A stretch of DNA of 42,260 nt from Streptomyces sp. NRRL S-244 (lineage in GTDB: Bacteria; Actinomycetota; Actinomycetes; Streptomycetales; Streptomycetaceae), in the NCBI RefSeq assembly GCF_000717915.1, contig NZ_JOCX01000036.1, positions 1 to 42,260 of the forward strand, in the 5' to 3' direction. This document shows positions 39,920 through 42,260 of the stretch, in pieces. A program made the position numbers and the translations under genes. The notes beneath the pieces are model-generated. The model did no database searches. It was given only the letters and a program-made list of their open reading frames with translations, and was not told the origin of the DNA. The first letter of the stretch is position 1. The number at the start of each line of letters is the position of its first letter.

Positions 39920-39930
39920 TCGAATTAACC

Positions 39931-39961
39931 GTGGGAGGGGGCGGGGGAGGGGGAGGGGCGG
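39931..39961 (+). other. G-quadruplex-forming purine tract
   Basis: Five runs of three to five guanines separated by single A or C bases (GTGGGAGGGGGCGGGGGAGG and onward) lie between the SsgA-like and ABC-F genes. The C-rich strand is the one read as mRNA-like for these minus-strand genes. Confidence 0.6.
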
Positions 39962-39988
39962 TGCCGGGGCCGGTGCCAGGGCCGGGCT

Positions 39989-40405
39989 TCAGCGCGGGTC
40001 GCGCATCAGCTCGGCCAGGCTGTGGTCCATGTCGAGGTACAGGTGCTCCAGACCCGGCGGCACGACCGCCGCCGCCCGCTCCAGGAACCGGTGCAGCTCG
40101 GCCGTCAGCATCAGCACGATCGCCACGCCCTCGGGCGCGTGGAACTCGATCGTGGTCCGGTCGATGTCGTACGGCCGCACCCGCACGTCGCCGCACCCCG
40201 TGGGGCGGTCCAGCCCCGATTCGAGGAGCTCGCGGGCGAACGTCCACGAAACCTCGACGCCTTCCAGGGTGGCCGGAGCGGGGAAGGCCATGCGCACCGC
40301 GAAGGGATCGGCACGGTCGTAGCAGAGCGTGACGGGTACGGTCTCGACCTTCGGGGCGGTGGCGACCAGACGGGCCTGCACGGCCTGCTCGATAACAGTG
40401 ATCAA
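39989..40405 (-). CDS. SsgA-like protein (SALP), sporulation / cell division
   Basis: A 138-aa protein of the SsgA/SsgB family found only in morphologically complex actinomycetes. Family patterns: VPVTLCYDRADPFAVRMAFPAPA, VSWTFARELLESGLDRPTGCGDVRVRPYD, and a C-terminal LERAAAVVPPGLEHLYLDMDHSLAELM. TTG 40405 was chosen because AAGGGAGCGAG lies upstream and gives the usual family length (about 135-145); a GTG/ATG at 40516 would add 37 residues of low-quality sequence. SsgB recruits FtsZ to sporulation sites, and other members handle septum or wall work. Which SALP this is cannot be told. Confidence 0.9.
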   Translation of the reverse strand: MITVIEQAVQARLVATAPKVETVPVTLCYDRADPFAVRMAFPAPATLEGVEVSWTFARELLESGLDRPTGCGDVRVRPYDIDRTTIEFHAPEGVAIVLMLTAELHRFLERAAAVVPPGLEHLYLDMDHSLAELMRDPR

Positions 40406-40583
40406 GGCTCGCTCCCTTGCGGCGGATCTGCTGCCGGGCGTGGGGTGAAGCCCGGCAACCGGATAGACGCCGGAATCGGCAAATCCGTGCATGCGAACTG
40501 ACGTGAGCTGTGTCACCGATTGGCTGGAACGCGTCCGTTTGATCGCACAGAGTAACGAGGGGAGGGGTGCGGGTGAAGGGGCC

Positions 40584-41000
40584 TCAGTCGCTGCCGCACG
40601 CCCCCGAGTGGTCGCAGAACGGCTGGTTCCCGCTCACTCCACAGGCGCAAAGCATCGCCCTGGTCTCCCGCCGGACGGTCCCTTCGGGGGTCGTCACGCG
40701 CAGATCGCCGCGCATCACGAGCTGACCGGCGGGCGACCGTACGACCGTGGTCGGCCGGTCCGGCTCCTCGGCCGGCCCGCCGTCGGCGAGCCGGTACTGG
40801 AGCGCGCCCGAGGGGCACCGGCGGATCACCTCGGCGACCCGCTCCGGCTCGGCGCCGTCCGGCTGTACCCACGGACGCTTCCCCGAGTCGAACACCTCGG
40901 GGAGGCCGCTCACGCATTCGGCGGCGTGCAGGCACCGCCCGGTGTCGTAGGTGACGGTGATGCGCTTGCCGTCGTAGGCCTTGGGTTCCTTGGATGGCAT
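40584..41000 (-). CDS. Fe-S protein: Fer4_19-type domain plus altered CDGSH domain
   Basis: A 138-aa protein. The N-terminal half (GRCLHAAECVSGLPEVFDSGKRPWVQPDGAEPERVAEVIRRCPSGALQYR) is a divergent 4Fe-4S ferredoxin domain (YjdI type) with three cysteines in view. The C-terminal half (MLCACGVSGNQPFCDHSGACGSD) is a zf-CDGSH-type unit, but where the canonical FCDGSH has its cluster-binding His four residues after the Cys, here FCDHSG places His two residues after it. ATG 41000 starts MPSKEPKAYDGKR. A divergent promoter region of 74 bp separates it from the secreted protein gene. Role in redox or iron-sulfur metabolism is inferred. Confidence 0.85.
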   Translation of the reverse strand: MPSKEPKAYDGKRITVTYDTGRCLHAAECVSGLPEVFDSGKRPWVQPDGAEPERVAEVIRRCPSGALQYRLADGGPAEEPDRPTTVVRSPAGQLVMRGDLRVTTPEGTVRRETRAMLCACGVSGNQPFCDHSGACGSD

Positions 41001-41037
41001 GGCCTCAGCGTAGGAACGCGGCGGCACGGACGCACCC

Positions 41038-41066
41038 TGGACGCCGAATCCGGTGTGCATTAGCTT
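41038..41066 (+). promoter_or_regulatory. Promoter of the secreted beta-propeller-like gene
   Basis: TGGACG (41038-41043), 17 bases, TAGCTT (41061-41066). The ATG is only nine bases after the -10 and has no ribosome-binding site, so the mRNA is probably leaderless. Confidence 0.55.
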
Positions 41067-41074
41067 CCGGCGCC

Positions 41075-42163
41075 ATGAGACTTCTTGGAGTTGGCATGTG
41101 CGCGGCGGCTCTGGCGGTGGGTCTGCTGGCCGCCCCGGCACACGCGGAGGACCCGGGCGACGTGCAGGGGTTACGGGACGGGCGCGCGGCCTGGGCGCTG
41201 AAGGACACCGGCAAGGACGCCCGGTTCCGCGGGCTGGCGGCGGTCAGCCGCTCCACGGCCTGGGTGGCCGGCTCCAAGGGCACGGTCCTGCGCACGGTGG
41301 ACGGCGGCCGCAGCTGGCGTGACGTCTCACCGCCGGGCGCGGTCGCCGAGGGCCTGGAGCTGCGCGACATCGAGGCCTTCGACGCACGGCGCGCGGTGGC
41401 CCTGTCCATCGGGGAGGGCGAGGCTTCGCGGGTGCTGCGCACCGAGGACGGCGGCGCCACCTGGACCGAGGCCTTCCGCAACCCCGACCCGCGGGCCTTC
41501 TACGACTGCCTCACCTTCTTCGACTCCCGCCACGGGCTGGCCATGAGCGACCCGGTGGACGGCAAGTTCCGGATCCTGTCGACGGACGACGGCGGCCGCA
41601 ACTGGGCGGTGCTGCCGAGTACGGGGATGCCGGACGCCCTGCCGGGCGAGGCGGGCTTCGCGGCCAGTGGCCAGTGCCTGGTGAACGCCGGGCCGCGCGA
41701 CGTGTGGCTGGCCACGGGCGGCGGCGCGGTCGCCCGGATCCTGCACTCGGCGGACCGCGGCCGCACCTGGCGGATCGCCGAGTCGGGGATCCCGGCGGGC
41801 GACCCGGCCAAGGGGGTCTTCGCCCTGGCCTTCCGCGACCGTACGACGGGCCTCGCGGTCGGCGGCGACTACCGCACCGGCGAGGCCTCCCCGCAGGCAG
41901 CCGCGGTATCGGCGGACGCGGGCCGCACCTGGCGCCCGGCCTCGACCCCGCCCCCCGCCTACCGCTCGGGCGCGGCCTGGCTCCCGCACCTGCGCACGGC
42001 GGCCCTGGCGGTGGGCCCGACGGGCACGGACGTGACGACGGACGGGGGCAGGACCTGGAGGGCACTGGCCCAAGGCTCGTTCGACACGGTCGACTGCGCG
42101 GGCGACGGGGGCTGCTGGGCAGCGGGGGAGAAGGGGAGGGTGGGGAGGCTGGAGGGGGCTTGA
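41075..42163 (+). CDS. Secreted YCF48/BNR-repeat beta-propeller-like protein
   Basis: A 362-aa protein with a signal peptide (MRLLGVGMCAAALAVGLLAAPAHA, cleaved after AHA). The mature part has about seven repeats around the phrase DGGRSWRD / DGGATWTE / DGGRNWAV / DRGRTWRI / DAGRTWRP / DGGRTWRA, the S/A-x-D-x-G-x-T/S-W Asp-box of sialidases and of YCF48-like propellers. Asp-box repeats are structural and do not show sialidase activity; no catalytic sialidase residues were recognised. Similar proteins are often called oxidoreductases without direct evidence. ATG 41075. It would be secreted by the general pathway. Confidence 0.85.
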   Translation: MRLLGVGMCAAALAVGLLAAPAHAEDPGDVQGLRDGRAAWALKDTGKDARFRGLAAVSRSTAWVAGSKGTVLRTVDGGRSWRDVSPPGAVAEGLELRDIEAFDARRAVALSIGEGEASRVLRTEDGGATWTEAFRNPDPRAFYDCLTFFDSRHGLAMSDPVDGKFRILSTDDGGRNWAVLPSTGMPDALPGEAGFAASGQCLVNAGPRDVWLATGGGAVARILHSADRGRTWRIAESGIPAGDPAKGVFALAFRDRTTGLAVGGDYRTGEASPQAAAVSADAGRTWRPASTPPPAYRSGAAWLPHLRTAALAVGPTGTDVTTDGGRTWRALAQGSFDTVDCAGDGGCWAAGEKGRVGRLEGA

Positions 42164-42260
42164 GGGGGACATCGGGCTCCGGGGGGGCAGGGTTCCGGTC
42201 GGCCGGGGTCGGTGAAGGGTCCGGGGGCGTCCCGTCAGTCCACTGTCCTTCCGTGTCGGG
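42164..42260. other. Right-edge interval without a visible gene
   Basis: 97 bases of G-rich sequence after the propeller gene. No hairpin with T-tract, ribosome-binding site or gene start is visible before the window ends. Confidence 0.5.

Overview
This is a 42 kb stretch of very high-GC chromosomal DNA that reads as Streptomyces or a close relative. The indicators are pervasive G/C third positions, frequent GTG and TTG starts, an SsgA-like sporulation protein, a WhiB-like protein, an XRE regulator with an MmyB-type ligand domain, a DUF6400 protein, a MAB_1171c-type membrane protein next to an IrrE-like peptidase, and hydrophobic lipoprotein signals. I saw no rRNA, CRISPR array, complete insertion sequence or phage block. 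It looks like core or semi-core chromosome rather than an island.

Layout. 1-3386 (minus): a fused LivH-LivM permease (cut by the window edge) and its lipoprotein substrate-binding protein, with two similar 13-bp palindromes at the promoter. 3387-5210: a long-chain acyl-CoA ligase. 5409-7091: a membrane Ser/Thr kinase, then tRNA-Leu(GAG) with a UUCG-loop terminator. 7431-9001: a small membrane-anchored protein and a KAS III enzyme. 9219-12619: fdhD, a CxxC-rich ferredoxin-like protein, and a BASS-family transporter divergent from a LysR regulator. 12671-15210: a sigma-70-like factor coupled by an ATGA overlap to a 607-aa protein with an IclR-type C-terminus. 15623-18774: metG and a GT87-like membrane glycosyltransferase. 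18692-20682: a NarL-type two-component pair. 20890-22351: a Pro/Ala-rich membrane protein and a DUF4239 protein.

22370-26053 is the most system-like accessory region. Minus-strand XRE regulator, IrrE-like metallopeptidase (HELWH) and seven-helix-type MAB_1171c membrane protein form one transcription unit, divergent from an MmyB-type XRE regulator across a palindrome-bearing intergenic region. 26161-29682: a GH4 6-phospho-glycosidase behind repeated operator-like half-sites, then a DHA2 MFS exporter carrying an extra winged-helix-like C-terminus. 29696-31939: a zinc-ribbon/DUF6400 pair with an apparently leaderless promoter, a NUDIX hydrolase, and a TrxR-like flavoprotein with CPYC. 32044-33468: a FAD monooxygenase-like protein.

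33426-35594 holds divergent LigC-type ATP-dependent DNA ligase and Prim-PolC-type polymerase, a DNA repair module. 35651-36767: a double-VOC protein and a WhiB-like protein. 36885-37856: an acyl-ACP desaturase under a striking tandem palindromic operator. 38093-39733: an ABC-F ATPase with a long structured 5' leader that contains a possible three-codon upstream ORF. 39989-42163: an SsgA-like protein, a ferredoxin/CDGSH-type Fe-S protein with an altered CDGSH signature, and a secreted beta-propeller-like protein with a leaderless-type promoter. Lipid metabolism (acyl-CoA ligase, KAS III, desaturase) recurs but the genes are not in one operon.

All calls rest on reading the translated sequence; no database search was run. 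Positions of short sites may be off by a base.
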